The notes under the pieces are model-generated. The model searched no databases, was not told where the DNA came from, and saw only the letters and a list, made by a program, of their open reading frames with translations. Shown here in pieces: positions 1-5,384 of a DNA stretch of 6,007 nucleotides. Origin of the DNA: Faecalicatena fissicatena. Lineage in GTDB: Bacteria > Bacillota > Clostridia > Lachnospirales > Lachnospiraceae. Location: positions 1 through 6,007 of the forward strand of contig LDAQ01000164.1 in assembly GCA_001028025.1 (NCBI GenBank), given 5' to 3'. The translations under genes and the position numbers were made by a program. Each line of letters starts with the position of its first letter. The first letter of the stretch is position 1.

Positions 1-2
1 AA

Positions 3-602
3 AACTGCGGAAACTCAAGGAGGTTTGCTATTGCATTTGTAGCAGTGCTTGTTTTGGTGGTGGGAACGAGTGTGACTAGCGTGGGGAGTAAGTCATATTT
101 GAAAGAACTATGGGATAAGATTCATGGTGAAGAAAAAATGCAGGTAGTAAATGTTAAGGACATGGATGCACAGGAGTCTGAAGATGGAGATGAGATTACT
201 GCTTATAGAAAAATTAGAGAAAGCTTGAATATTGTTACAGTGAGATTAGGTTATAAACCTAAAGGTATGAGATTAGAAAAATTAATAATTGACGAGGAGC
301 AACAACAGGCTACCTTGCTTTATCAATATAATGGCGAAATAATACGTTATATTATTTATCTCAACCATGCGGATTCTTCATTAAGCCAAAAAGAAGAGGA
401 CGAGTTAATTGATGAATATATAATAGATACCGAAAAACAGCGTGTTGATGTAAAAAAGTATGAGGTCAAAGGTTACAAGGAACCAAGGTTCATTGCGGAT
501 TTTGAGTATCAAGGTGTAAAATACCAACTAAAAGGAATTATGGAAAAAGAAGAATTTGAAGAAATAATTAATAATTTAAGTTATTTTTTAAAAGACGCGT
601 AA
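3..602 (+). CDS. Membrane-anchored protein, DUF4367-like anti-sigma-type extracellular domain (5' partial)
   Basis: The reading frame is open to the left edge, so the true start lies upstream. A GTG at 45 falls inside the hydrophobic segment and is unlikely to be the start. The visible part (about 199 residues) begins with a basic pair (SRR) followed by a single membrane segment of about 20 residues (AIAFVAVLVLVVGTSV). A hydrophilic, Lys/Glu-rich domain follows. The order, with a YLKELWD stretch just after the membrane, GYKPKGM in the middle and a closing LKGIMEKEEFEEIINNL, is the pattern I associate with DUF4367 domains at the C-terminus of clostridial anti-sigma-type proteins. By the positive-inside rule the domain is outside the cell. 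In such loci the N-terminal part binds a sigma factor encoded just upstream; neither is visible here. The gene is AT-rich compared with the genes after 2100. The secreted-protein gene at 669 follows after 66 bp and may be co-transcribed. The family call is moderate; the membrane-anchored call is firm. Confidence 0.6.
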   Translation, partial: NCGNSRRFAIAFVAVLVLVVGTSVTSVGSKSYLKELWDKIHGEEKMQVVNVKDMDAQESEDGDEITAYRKIRESLNIVTVRLGYKPKGMRLEKLIIDEEQQQATLLYQYNGEIIRYIIYLNHADSSLSQKEEDELIDEYIIDTEKQRVDVKKYEVKGYKEPRFIADFEYQGVKYQLKGIMEKEEFEEIINNLSYFLKDA

Positions 603-668
603 GTTTTTATAACTTTAATTGTTTAATTAATAGTGAGATGAGTGAAAGGAAGGAAAAGGGAGATTCTA

Positions 669-1172
669 ATGAAAAAACGTATATTATCAATGGTGTTAAG
701 CTTAAGTGTGTTGTTTTGTTTATCTTTATGTTCAATAATAAATGTTAAAGCTTATGATAAAAGCGGGGAGAAAATAGATGGTTCTTATCTTACGACGGCT
801 GAAACGTCTAAAGGGACAACTAATTCAGGTATTACTACTAGAGGAACACATTTAATGGATGGAGAATGTTCGATTACAAAATCCGGTGTTGGTAGAATTT
901 ATGTATATGCATCAACTACGGCAAATCATACTGTGGATTATATCTCAACGATCATATATGTAGACCAATATAATGAAACGGATAAGGCGTGGGATCAAAT
1001 TGATTTTTGGCAAGTAGAAGATGTTGATACTTATTATGTAAGTACATCTAAAATGATGATGGTTGATAGAGGATATTATTACCGAGTGCACGCGGATCAC
1101 GCTGCGGGAATGGATACTGAAATTCCATACGAGGAAGCTACCACTCTCACCGACGGAATCTTCGTAAACTAA
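669..1172 (+). CDS. Small secreted protein, DUF6147-like
   Basis: This 167-residue protein has a classic signal peptide: MKKR, a hydrophobic core (ILSMVLSLSVLFCLSLCSII), then NVKAYD with a likely signal peptidase cut after VKA. The ATG at 669 is preferred over the in-frame GTG at 642. It starts directly with the signal peptide and is preceded by purine-rich AAGGAAGG and AAAAGGGA at a suitable distance, whereas the GTG would add nine charged residues inside the ribosome binding region. The mature part is about 140 residues, rich in Thr, Tyr and Asp, with no catalytic motif that I can see. TTRGTHLMDGECSI, GRIYVYASTTA and a late GYYYRVHADH stretch match my recollection of the DUF6147 family of Clostridia, whose function is unknown. 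The alternating hydrophobic pattern suggests a beta-sandwich, which is inference. There is one cysteine in the mature part, so no internal disulfide. The gene is AT-rich except for its last 30 or so codons, which are noticeably richer in C. Confidence 0.7.
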   Translation: MKKRILSMVLSLSVLFCLSLCSIINVKAYDKSGEKIDGSYLTTAETSKGTTNSGITTRGTHLMDGECSITKSGVGRIYVYASTTANHTVDYISTIIYVDQYNETDKAWDQIDFWQVEDVDTYYVSTSKMMMVDRGYYYRVHADHAAGMDTEIPYEEATTLTDGIFVN

Positions 1173-1203
1173 CCTCACCGTCCACCCATAGTCTCACCCC
1201 ACT

Positions 1204-1354
1204 TACTTTGAGCAATTGAAGCAACTGCCAAGTGTATCGCATACAGGAGAAACTATTAACAAGTAATTTGATTATAGAAAAGACCTGTACCGAGAAAACA
1301 CCACAAATTTTTTTTATGCGCAACGCATGGCAGTTGCTTCAATTGCTCAAAGTA
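1204..1354. repeat. Perfect 27-bp inverted repeat flanking a 97-bp core (MITE-like or invertible element candidate)
   Basis: The left arm (1204-1230) begins TACTTTGAGC and ends GCAACTGCCA. The right arm (1328-1354) is its exact reverse complement over all 27 bases. Complementarity continues imperfectly inward: 1231-1242 against 1316-1327 matches at 8 of 12 positions. A further 6-bp pair lies inside (TACAGG 1242-1247 with CCTGTA 1284-1289). The core holds a T8 run (1308-1315) and no reading frame of note. Both ends carry TA, which fits a two-base target duplication of the IS630/mariner type, but TA is self-complementary and so is weak proof. No other flanking direct repeat is visible. The element sits 31 bp after the stop of the secreted-protein gene and about 90 bp before the end of the convergent TSCPD gene. 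It could be a non-autonomous mobile element, a recombinase-invertible switch, or simply a long RNA hairpin at a gene end. Confidence 0.85.
1271..1276 (-). promoter_or_regulatory. Possible minus-strand -10 box inside the inverted-repeat core
   Basis: The minus strand reads TATAAT here, a perfect -10 consensus. The -35 position at 17-bp spacing is GTTTTC, which is poor, and there is no extended -10 TG. If used, it would transcribe leftward, antisense to the end of the secreted-protein gene at 669-1172. If the core were inverted, it would point right instead. Chance occurrence in AT-rich DNA is quite possible. Confidence 0.25.
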
Positions 1355-1384
1355 GTTATTCATATTATAAGGGGTTCATGGAAA

Positions 1385-1421
1385 TTGATATATCAAAGGG
1401 ACATCCCGTAGCACATGTCCC
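1385..1421. other. Palindrome and adjacent hairpin between the inverted-repeat element and the TSCPD terminator
   Basis: Two dyads lie side by side. TTGATATATCAA at 1385-1396 is a perfect 12-bp palindrome. GGGACAT at 1398-1404 pairs with ATGTCCC at 1415-1421 around a 10-base loop. Neither is followed by a T-run of its own on the plus strand. On the minus strand they lie just beyond the terminator of the TSCPD gene, so they could act as a back-up 3' structure. The 12-bp palindrome could also be a protein-binding site, but no promoter is evident next to it. Confidence 0.4.
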
Positions 1422-1427
1422 GGGAAT

Positions 1428-1465
1428 AAAAAAAGCAATCGGATTATCTTCCGGTTGCTTTTTTT
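1428..1465. terminator. Bidirectional terminator overlapping the 3' end of the TSCPD gene
   Basis: A 9-bp stem (1434-1442 with 1451-1459, one T-G wobble on the plus strand) has an 8-base loop, an A-run before it (1428-1434) and a T-run after it (1459-1465). Read on the minus strand, the stem has one A-C mismatch and a T7 tail. The right stem arm is also coding sequence for the last residues (AATGR region) of the minus-strand gene, and the stop codon lies in the loop. It would end the TSCPD transcript and also stop rightward read-through from the secreted-protein side. Confidence 0.75.
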
Positions 1466-1686
1466 AATGCAAGTGCGAGCTGATCTGGGCAGGATGTGCT
1501 TTTAAAACCGCAGCGGATGCCTTCTATCCTGGAGATGGCCTCGTCTACGTCCATGCCTTCGATCAGGCGGGCGATGCCCTGCTGATTGCCGTTACATCCT
1601 CCGATGAATTCTACGTTCTTTACCTTATTGTCTTCGATATCGAAGTTGATCATTTGGGAACAGACGCCTTTTGTTTTATACTGCAT
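1444..1686 (-). CDS. TSCPD domain-containing protein (TIGR03905-like)
   Basis: This compact 80-residue protein carries the family signature TSCPDQLA at 64-71 and four cysteines (C9, C31, C59, C66). Two of these sit in the GGCNGN and GIRCG motifs expected of stand-alone TSCPD proteins. The length is normal for the family. The domain also occurs in some ribonucleotide reductases and near metal- or thiol-related enzymes. The stand-alone form has no established function, though paired cysteines suggest metal binding, which is inference. The start is well supported: AGGAGG at 1694-1699 (minus strand) sits 7 bases before the ATG. The gene is alone on its strand, with its own promoter (1783-1811) and a terminator that overlaps its last codons. 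It is convergent with the gene at 669 and divergent from the membrane-protein gene at 2103. Confidence 0.88.
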   Translation of the reverse strand: MQYKTKGVCSQMINFDIEDNKVKNVEFIGGCNGNQQGIARLIEGMDVDEAISRIEGIRCGFKSTSCPDQLALALKKATGR

Positions 1687-1704
1687 GTTTGAACCTCCTG
1701 CGTA

Positions 1705-1789
1705 TTATAATTGTCTTGCCGGTCTACAGTGCGCTTTGGCGTAGCCGACGGCCGTATTTCGCCTCATTTAACAGACAAGAAAATTATAA
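1705..1789 (-). other. Imperfect dyad around a GC-rich leader of the TSCPD gene
   Basis: TTATAATTGTCT at 1705-1716 is the reverse complement of AGACA (1773-1777) plus ATTATAA (1783-1789), with five extra bases (1778-1782) in the second arm. The roughly 56 bases between are clearly more GC-rich than their surroundings. They contain the perfect palindrome ACGGCCGT (1748-1755) and a GGCG/CGCC pair (1738-1741 with 1760-1763). Most of this would be the 5' untranslated leader of the TSCPD mRNA, so a folded leader is possible. I recognise no known riboswitch or RNA family. Confidence 0.35.
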
Positions 1790-1811
1790 CAAAATAAAGA
1801 ATATATTTCCA
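1783..1811 (-). promoter_or_regulatory. Promoter of the TSCPD gene
   Basis: On the minus strand, TGGAAA (1811-1806, 4 of 6 matches to TTGACA) is followed after exactly 17 bp by TATAAT (1788-1783). Transcription would begin near 1776, giving a leader of about 90 bases before the ATG at 1686. A second minus-strand TATAAT at 1709-1704 is too close to the ribosome binding site to be useful. Confidence 0.6.
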
Positions 1812-2033
1812 GTATATTTTCGTCTGCCAATTTTCGAGCTATTCTACGATAAAATGACAGGAGTTTTCTTAAGGCAGAGAATGAATTATGAAGATAAATG
1901 ATGTGTTAAATTAAAGGATTGAGGCTGTACTTTAATTCTATGTTTCTTAACCCGGAGATATTCCTGCATTTTCTTAAAAACACCCTGAAATGACGAATTA
2001 TGTAGAACGGTTTTTGCGGCATCCGGGGGAAAG
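1790..2033. other. Divergent intergenic region, no gene seen
   Basis: This stretch separates the minus-strand TSCPD gene from the plus-strand membrane-protein gene at 2103. Its left end carries the TSCPD promoter. The middle (about 1815-2010) is AT-rich, with no supported reading frame, no terminator-like hairpin and no RNA gene that I can recognise. Its right end leads into the -10 box at 2040. Confidence 0.5.
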
Positions 2034-2039
2034 TTGGGC

Positions 2040-2045
2040 TATAAT
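2040..2045 (+). promoter_or_regulatory. Probable -10 box for the membrane protein-pgi unit
   Basis: This is a perfect TATAAT. The best -35-like hexamer, TTGCGG at 2014-2019, is 20 bp away, which is too long for a standard promoter, and the 17-bp position is poor. Transcription from here would start near 2052 and give a leader of about 50 bases. That leader contains a small 5-bp hairpin (GTTGT 2068-2072 with ACAAC 2076-2080) just before the ribosome binding site. It is the only good -10 upstream of the gene at 2103; an activator may be needed. Confidence 0.45.
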
Positions 2046-2089
2046 AGGCTCACACCAAAAAATGGTAGTTGTGGCACAACCATAAAAAC

Positions 2090-2095
2090 AGGAGG
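2090..2095 (+). promoter_or_regulatory. Ribosome binding site fixing the start of the membrane protein
   Basis: AGGAGG sits 7 bases before the ATG at 2103. The upstream in-frame TTG at 2034 has no such site and lies before the -10 box, so it cannot be the start of a transcript made from that box. Confidence 0.85.
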
Positions 2096-2102
2096 TCTTA
2101 TT

Positions 2103-2873
2103 ATGTTTAAAAATGTAGCAGCCGACACAAACGTAATTTTCTATTTAATGATTGCGGTGGGTGTCATTGGGGTACTGGCCAAGATTGTGAACCAGATCAC
2201 CCTTCGCCGTCTGGTAAAGGCGTCAGGCAATATGCCAAAGAGCACACACAAACTGATGAAACTCGTGCGGGCCAAATATGAGCACGCATGTATGATACAC
2301 GATAAGGTAGACAACGTAGGAGCATTTGTGGAGAAGTACATATATGAATACCGGGGATTTCTTTTTAAAGTACATACATGGAGGCAGCTGGAGATACAGA
2401 GTATCTGGTTTTCTGGAATCCTGGCGGCGCTGGGAGCGCTCGGACACTATATGGCACATGGGCTGTGTGAGACGATGTACCAGTATATTGCAGTAGGGGC
2501 AGCGGAAATGATAGCACTGTTTGTGATCAGCCAGCTGTCCGATGAATCTTATAAAGTAAAAGCAGCAAAGAATTATATGGTTGATTACCTTGAAAATGTC
2601 TGCGCTCACCGTTATAAAAAGGTGAAACAGACCGAGAAGGAGAATATAGATGTTATCAGCCCCGAAAATGCGGGAGCAGCCAGAGCGGCAGCGCAGCGGG
2701 ATGAACAGGAGCTGTCGATTAATATAGAGGGTGAACCCCGCAGAGTAGAAAAAGGGGAAGCGGCGAGACAGGTTATCCGCCGTACAGTAAAAGAAAAGAT
2801 GGAGGAGGACGATGAGCAGCCTGCACTAAAAGAAGAAGCAATTCGCCAAATTTTAGAGGAGTTTTTAGCTTGA
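2103..2873 (+). CDS. Conserved-type membrane protein of unknown function upstream of pgi
   Basis: I do not recognise this 256-residue protein as a named family. Three hydrophobic segments are visible: about 11-29 (VIFYLMIAVGVIGVLAKIV), about 101-118 (IWFSGILAALGALGHYMA) and about 127-145. Residues 35-100 form a basic, probably helical loop (RRLVKA, MPKSTHKLMKLVRAKYEH, EYRGFLFKVHTWRQ). From 146 on, the tail is long, highly charged and likely cytoplasmic. It includes an Ala/Arg/Glu segment (190-225) and a closing amphipathic helix (EEAIRQILEEFLA). Such a tail could bind a partner, which is inference. No enzyme motif is seen. Cysteines 63, 122 and 167 form no motif. The gene shares a strand with pgi, 64 bp upstream of it with no terminator between, so co-transcription is likely. 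That says little about function, because pgi is a housekeeping gene. Confidence 0.75.
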   Translation: MFKNVAADTNVIFYLMIAVGVIGVLAKIVNQITLRRLVKASGNMPKSTHKLMKLVRAKYEHACMIHDKVDNVGAFVEKYIYEYRGFLFKVHTWRQLEIQSIWFSGILAALGALGHYMAHGLCETMYQYIAVGAAEMIALFVISQLSDESYKVKAAKNYMVDYLENVCAHRYKKVKQTEKENIDVISPENAGAARAAAQRDEQELSINIEGEPRRVEKGEAARQVIRRTVKEKMEEDDEQPALKEEAIRQILEEFLA

Positions 2874-2937
2874 TTAAGATGGGCTTATTTGGTAGAATTA
2901 GCTTGTAAAAGACGATATTAGAGAGGAAGGGTAAACA

Positions 2938-4287
2938 ATGGCTAACAAAGTTACATTTGATTATTCAAAAGCAAGTAGTTTTATTCAGGAACATGAGATG
3001 GAATATATGAGCGAACTGGCAGCCCAGGCAAAGGACAAGCTTGTTGCAAAGACAGGGGCAGGAAATGATTTCCTTGGATGGATCGACCTTCCGGTTGATT
3101 ATGATAAAGAAGAATTTGCACGGATCCAGAAAGCGGCAGAGCAGATTCGCAGCGATTCTGAGGTATTGTTGGTAATCGGAATCGGCGGCTCTTATCTGGG
3201 AGCAAGAGCTGCAATTGACTTCCTCGGACATTCATTTGCCAATGTGGTTTCCAAAGAGGTCAGAAAGTCTCCGGAGATTTACTACGTAGGTAACAGTATC
3301 AGCAGTACATACCTGAAAGATCTGATCGACGTAGTGGGAGACAGAGATTTTTCCGTCAACATGATTTCCAAGTCAGGAACTACTACAGAGCCAGCCATTG
3401 CCTTCCGTGTATTTAAAGAGATTTTGGAAAATAAATATGGAAAAGAGGGAGCAGCAAAGAGAATATATGCTACGACCGACAAAGCCAGAGGAGCTTTGAA
3501 GAACCTCGCTACAGAGGAAGGTTACGAAAGCTTTGTAGTGCCGGACGATGTAGGAGGACGTTTCTCCGTACTGACGGCTGTAGGTCTTCTGCCAATCGCA
3601 GTGAGCGGTGCTGACATCGAGAAGTTGATGGAAGGTGCACAGGCGGGAAGAAAAGAAGCCCTGGAGAACGATTTTAAAGAAAATGGAGCCCTGCAGTATG
3701 CGGCAGTCCGCAATATTCTGCTGAGAAAGGGCAAAGCAATAGAGGTTCTGGCTAATTATGAGCCAAGCCTGCACTATGTATCCGAATGGTGGAAACAGTT
3801 ATATGGAGAGAGCGAAGGTAAAGACCAGCGGGGCATCTTCCCGGCATCAGTAGACTTAACGACCGATCTGCACTCCATGGGCCAGTTCATCCAGGATGGA
3901 AACAGAATTTTATTCGAGACAGTTCTGAATGTGGAGACGTCCAGAGAAGAGCTGATTATCAATGAAGAGCCGGTTGACCTGGACGGACTGAATTATCTGT
4001 CAGGCAAGACCGTAGATTTTATTAATAAAAGTGCAATGAACGGAACAATTCTCGCCCATACAGACGGCAATGTACCGAATCTGATGGTGACAGTTCCAAA
4101 ACAAGATGAGTTCTATCTTGGACAGCTGTTTTATTTCTTCGAGTTTGCATGCGGCGTTAGTGGATATTTACTCGGCGTGAATCCATTTAACCAGCCAGGC
4201 GTGGAAAGCTATAAGAAAAATATGTTCGCACTTCTGGGCAAACCAGGGTATGAAAAAGAAAGAGAAGAGTTATTAAAGAGATTATAA
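2938..4287 (+). CDS. pgi: Glucose-6-phosphate isomerase
   Basis: This cytoplasmic enzyme interconverts glucose 6-phosphate and fructose 6-phosphate in glycolysis and gluconeogenesis. It is 449 residues long, the length of the short bacterial PGI form found in Bacillus and Clostridia. Family motifs appear in order: the phosphate-binding GIGGSYLGARAA (81-92); SKSGTTTEPA (144-153) in the first SIS fold; PGI signature 1 around DVGGRFSVLTAVGLLP (204-219); YGESEGK (289-295) with the catalytic Glu at 291; the conserved His 312 in TTDLHSMGQF; and PGI signature 2, NQPGVESYK (418-426), with the catalytic Lys at 426. All key residues are present, so the gene appears intact and active. The ATG at 2938 has AGGAAGG 7 bases upstream. 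The gene probably shares a transcript with the membrane-protein gene before it; no convincing promoter lies in the 64-bp gap. A strong terminator follows at 4365-4413. Confidence 0.98.
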   Translation: MANKVTFDYSKASSFIQEHEMEYMSELAAQAKDKLVAKTGAGNDFLGWIDLPVDYDKEEFARIQKAAEQIRSDSEVLLVIGIGGSYLGARAAIDFLGHSFANVVSKEVRKSPEIYYVGNSISSTYLKDLIDVVGDRDFSVNMISKSGTTTEPAIAFRVFKEILENKYGKEGAAKRIYATTDKARGALKNLATEEGYESFVVPDDVGGRFSVLTAVGLLPIAVSGADIEKLMEGAQAGRKEALENDFKENGALQYAAVRNILLRKGKAIEVLANYEPSLHYVSEWWKQLYGESEGKDQRGIFPASVDLTTDLHSMGQFIQDGNRILFETVLNVETSREELIINEEPVDLDGLNYLSGKTVDFINKSAMNGTILAHTDGNVPNLMVTVPKQDEFYLGQLFYFFEFACGVSGYLLGVNPFNQPGVESYKKNMFALLGKPGYEKEREELLKRL

Positions 4288-4364
4288 AATAGTATCACTG
4301 CGGGATCTGTTGCGGCAAAGGACGTGCAGGCGCAGGATACGGATAGATTGTAGGAAGTTCTAGC

Positions 4365-4413
4365 AGACAGAGGCCTTAGAATCAGAGGCTTCTGTCTTTT
4401 CTATAATTTTTTT
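4365..4413 (+). terminator. Rho-independent terminator after pgi
   Basis: A 12-bp stem pairs AGACAGAGGCCT (4365-4376) with AGGCTTCTGTCT (4386-4397), with one G-T wobble and a 9-base loop. A T4 run follows immediately, and a second T7 run begins at 4407. A TATAAT (4402-4407) lies in the tail and could serve the next gene, but no good -35 accompanies it. The 77 bases between the pgi stop and the stem hold nothing I recognise. Confidence 0.88.
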
Positions 4414-4460
4414 ATCTCTGCAAAATATTTTTTATTTCGAGAAATGGGAGGAATTACAGG

Positions 4461-5264
4461 ATGAGAAAACCAAGACGCAATGGGAAGATACTGGCAGTTG
4501 TTATTATTGGAGTTATCGTGATATTTGGCGCAGGAATCGGGTTGGGGATTGTGACCGGAAAAAAGGTGCAGAACAGCCAGAAGGTGACATCGGACGATGC
4601 CGCAGGGAAAGAGGAGCAGGATAAGGACTCGGTGACTCAAAAGGGCGATGGAAAGAAAGACGGCGGTAAAGATGACGGGACGAAAGATAGTCCAAAGGAC
4701 AATGCAGGGGACAATTTCCAGGACCAGGCAGGCGGAAACGGCAGTTCAAAGGAGAGTTCTCAGGATAATCCAGATGAAAGCGTAAGCACCTATGACTCAT
4801 CTGCATCAGCCGATGATACGGCAATCCACAGATATGAGTATATAAAAAGTGACTGTACCTGGACAGAGGCATTCCAGGAATGCATAAACAGAGGGGGCTA
4901 TCTTGCAAGAATCAACAGCTCAGAAGAGTATGAGTATATCAGAAAAGAAATCAGCAAATCAGGGATGACGAATGTCTTTTTCAGAATAGGGGGAAGAAGA
5001 GACAGCAATTCTAAGGATTATTACTGGGTAAATCAGGACAACAGGCTGTTTGGCGAAAAACTGAATTCGGATGACAGCTGGTGTGCCGATGAATGGAAAA
5101 ACGGGGAACCGAGTTTTAAGGATGGCAGCCTGGAAGAGCTGTATATGGATTTATTTTTCTATGACGGCGAAAAGCGGTTTGTGTGGAATGATGTGCCGGA
5201 TGATATGCTGGCAGCGGAACCGGCATATTCAGGAAGCCTTGGATATATCTGTGAATACGAATAA
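4461..5264 (+). CDS. Type II membrane protein with extracellular C-type lectin-like domain
   Basis: This 267-residue protein has a basic N-terminus (MRKPRRNGK), one membrane segment (about 10-32, ILAVVIIGVIVIFGAGIGLGIV), a disordered Lys/Asp/Gly/Ser/Gln linker (about 34-120) and a C-terminal C-type lectin-like domain (about 122-267). The charge pattern places the domain outside the cell. Fold markers in order are TWTEAFQECINRGGYLARINSSEE (133-156), FFRIGG (173-178, the WIGL position), YYWV (187-190), EWKNGEPSF (211-219), VWNDVP (241-246) and the closing GYICEYE (261-267). EPS, Glu 225/226 and WND occupy the places of the calcium and sugar ligands (EPN, E, WND) of classical lectins. C141 and C264 match the conserved outer disulfide. 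The cysteines of the inner disulfide are missing, and C132 and C208 are extra. GGGAGG at 4446-4451 supports the start. The ligand is unknown. The FHA gene follows 120 bp later on the same strand. Confidence 0.82.
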   Translation: MRKPRRNGKILAVVIIGVIVIFGAGIGLGIVTGKKVQNSQKVTSDDAAGKEEQDKDSVTQKGDGKKDGGKDDGTKDSPKDNAGDNFQDQAGGNGSSKESSQDNPDESVSTYDSSASADDTAIHRYEYIKSDCTWTEAFQECINRGGYLARINSSEEYEYIRKEISKSGMTNVFFRIGGRRDSNSKDYYWVNQDNRLFGEKLNSDDSWCADEWKNGEPSFKDGSLEELYMDLFFYDGEKRFVWNDVPDDMLAAEPAYSGSLGYICEYE

Positions 5265-5324
5265 TCTCAGTGCAAAGGGGCAAAAAAGAAGTTATTTCAG
5301 GTTGAGGCGATAAAAAATGTCGTA

Positions 5325-5353
5325 TTAACTTGCTTCGAAGGTAAAAATATAGT
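5325..5353 (+). promoter_or_regulatory. Possible promoter of the FHA-domain gene
   Basis: TTAACT (5325-5330, 4 of 6) and TATAGT (5348-5353, 5 of 6) are 17 bp apart. Transcription would begin near 5360, just ahead of the ribosome binding site at 5368. Overlapping alternatives (TTGCTT 5330-5335 with TAGTAT 5353-5358) exist. No terminator hairpin separates this gene from the lectin-like gene, so read-through is equally possible. Confidence 0.35.
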
Positions 5354-5384
5354 AGTATAAACTCTTGAAGGAGTGGATATACAT

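Noticed and set aside
17..23. AAGGAGG resembling a ribosome binding site near the left edge
   Set aside because: The next in-frame GTG is 21 bases away and inside the membrane helix. The bases read naturally as Arg codons before that helix in a gene that began upstream.
642..668. Upstream GTG start for the secreted protein
   Set aside because: It would place charged residues ahead of a signal peptide that is complete from the ATG at 669, and it overlaps the likely ribosome binding region.
945..1178. Minus-strand open frame opposite the secreted-protein gene
   Set aside because: It is the reverse shadow of a gene with a clear signal peptide, has no ribosome binding site, and its composition is that of a complement frame.
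1146..1198. Three CTCACC copies at 1146, 1174 and 1193
   Set aside because: Spacing is irregular (28 and 19 bp), the motif is short, and the first copy is coding. Not enough for a repeat array or CRISPR.
1704..1709. Minus-strand TATAAT directly before the TSCPD gene
   Set aside because: A start from here would fall on or inside the AGGAGG, leaving no usable leader; the promoter at 1783-1811 is better.
1671..1901. Plus-strand 76-residue open frame
   Set aside because: It starts inside the opposite-strand TSCPD gene, has no ribosome binding site, runs through the TSCPD promoter and leader, and its protein has no coherent pattern.
2034..2102. Upstream TTG start for the membrane protein before pgi
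   Set aside because: It precedes the -10 box and has no ribosome binding site; AGGAGG at 2090 points to the ATG at 2103.
2889..2919. Possible pgi-specific promoter TTGGTA/GATATT
   Set aside because: The spacing is 19 bp and the -10 is poor. Read-through from the upstream gene is simpler.
5071..5313. Plus-strand 80-residue frame overlapping the lectin-like gene end
   Set aside because: It lies almost entirely in another frame of the lectin domain, whose motifs WND and YICE confirm the real frame.
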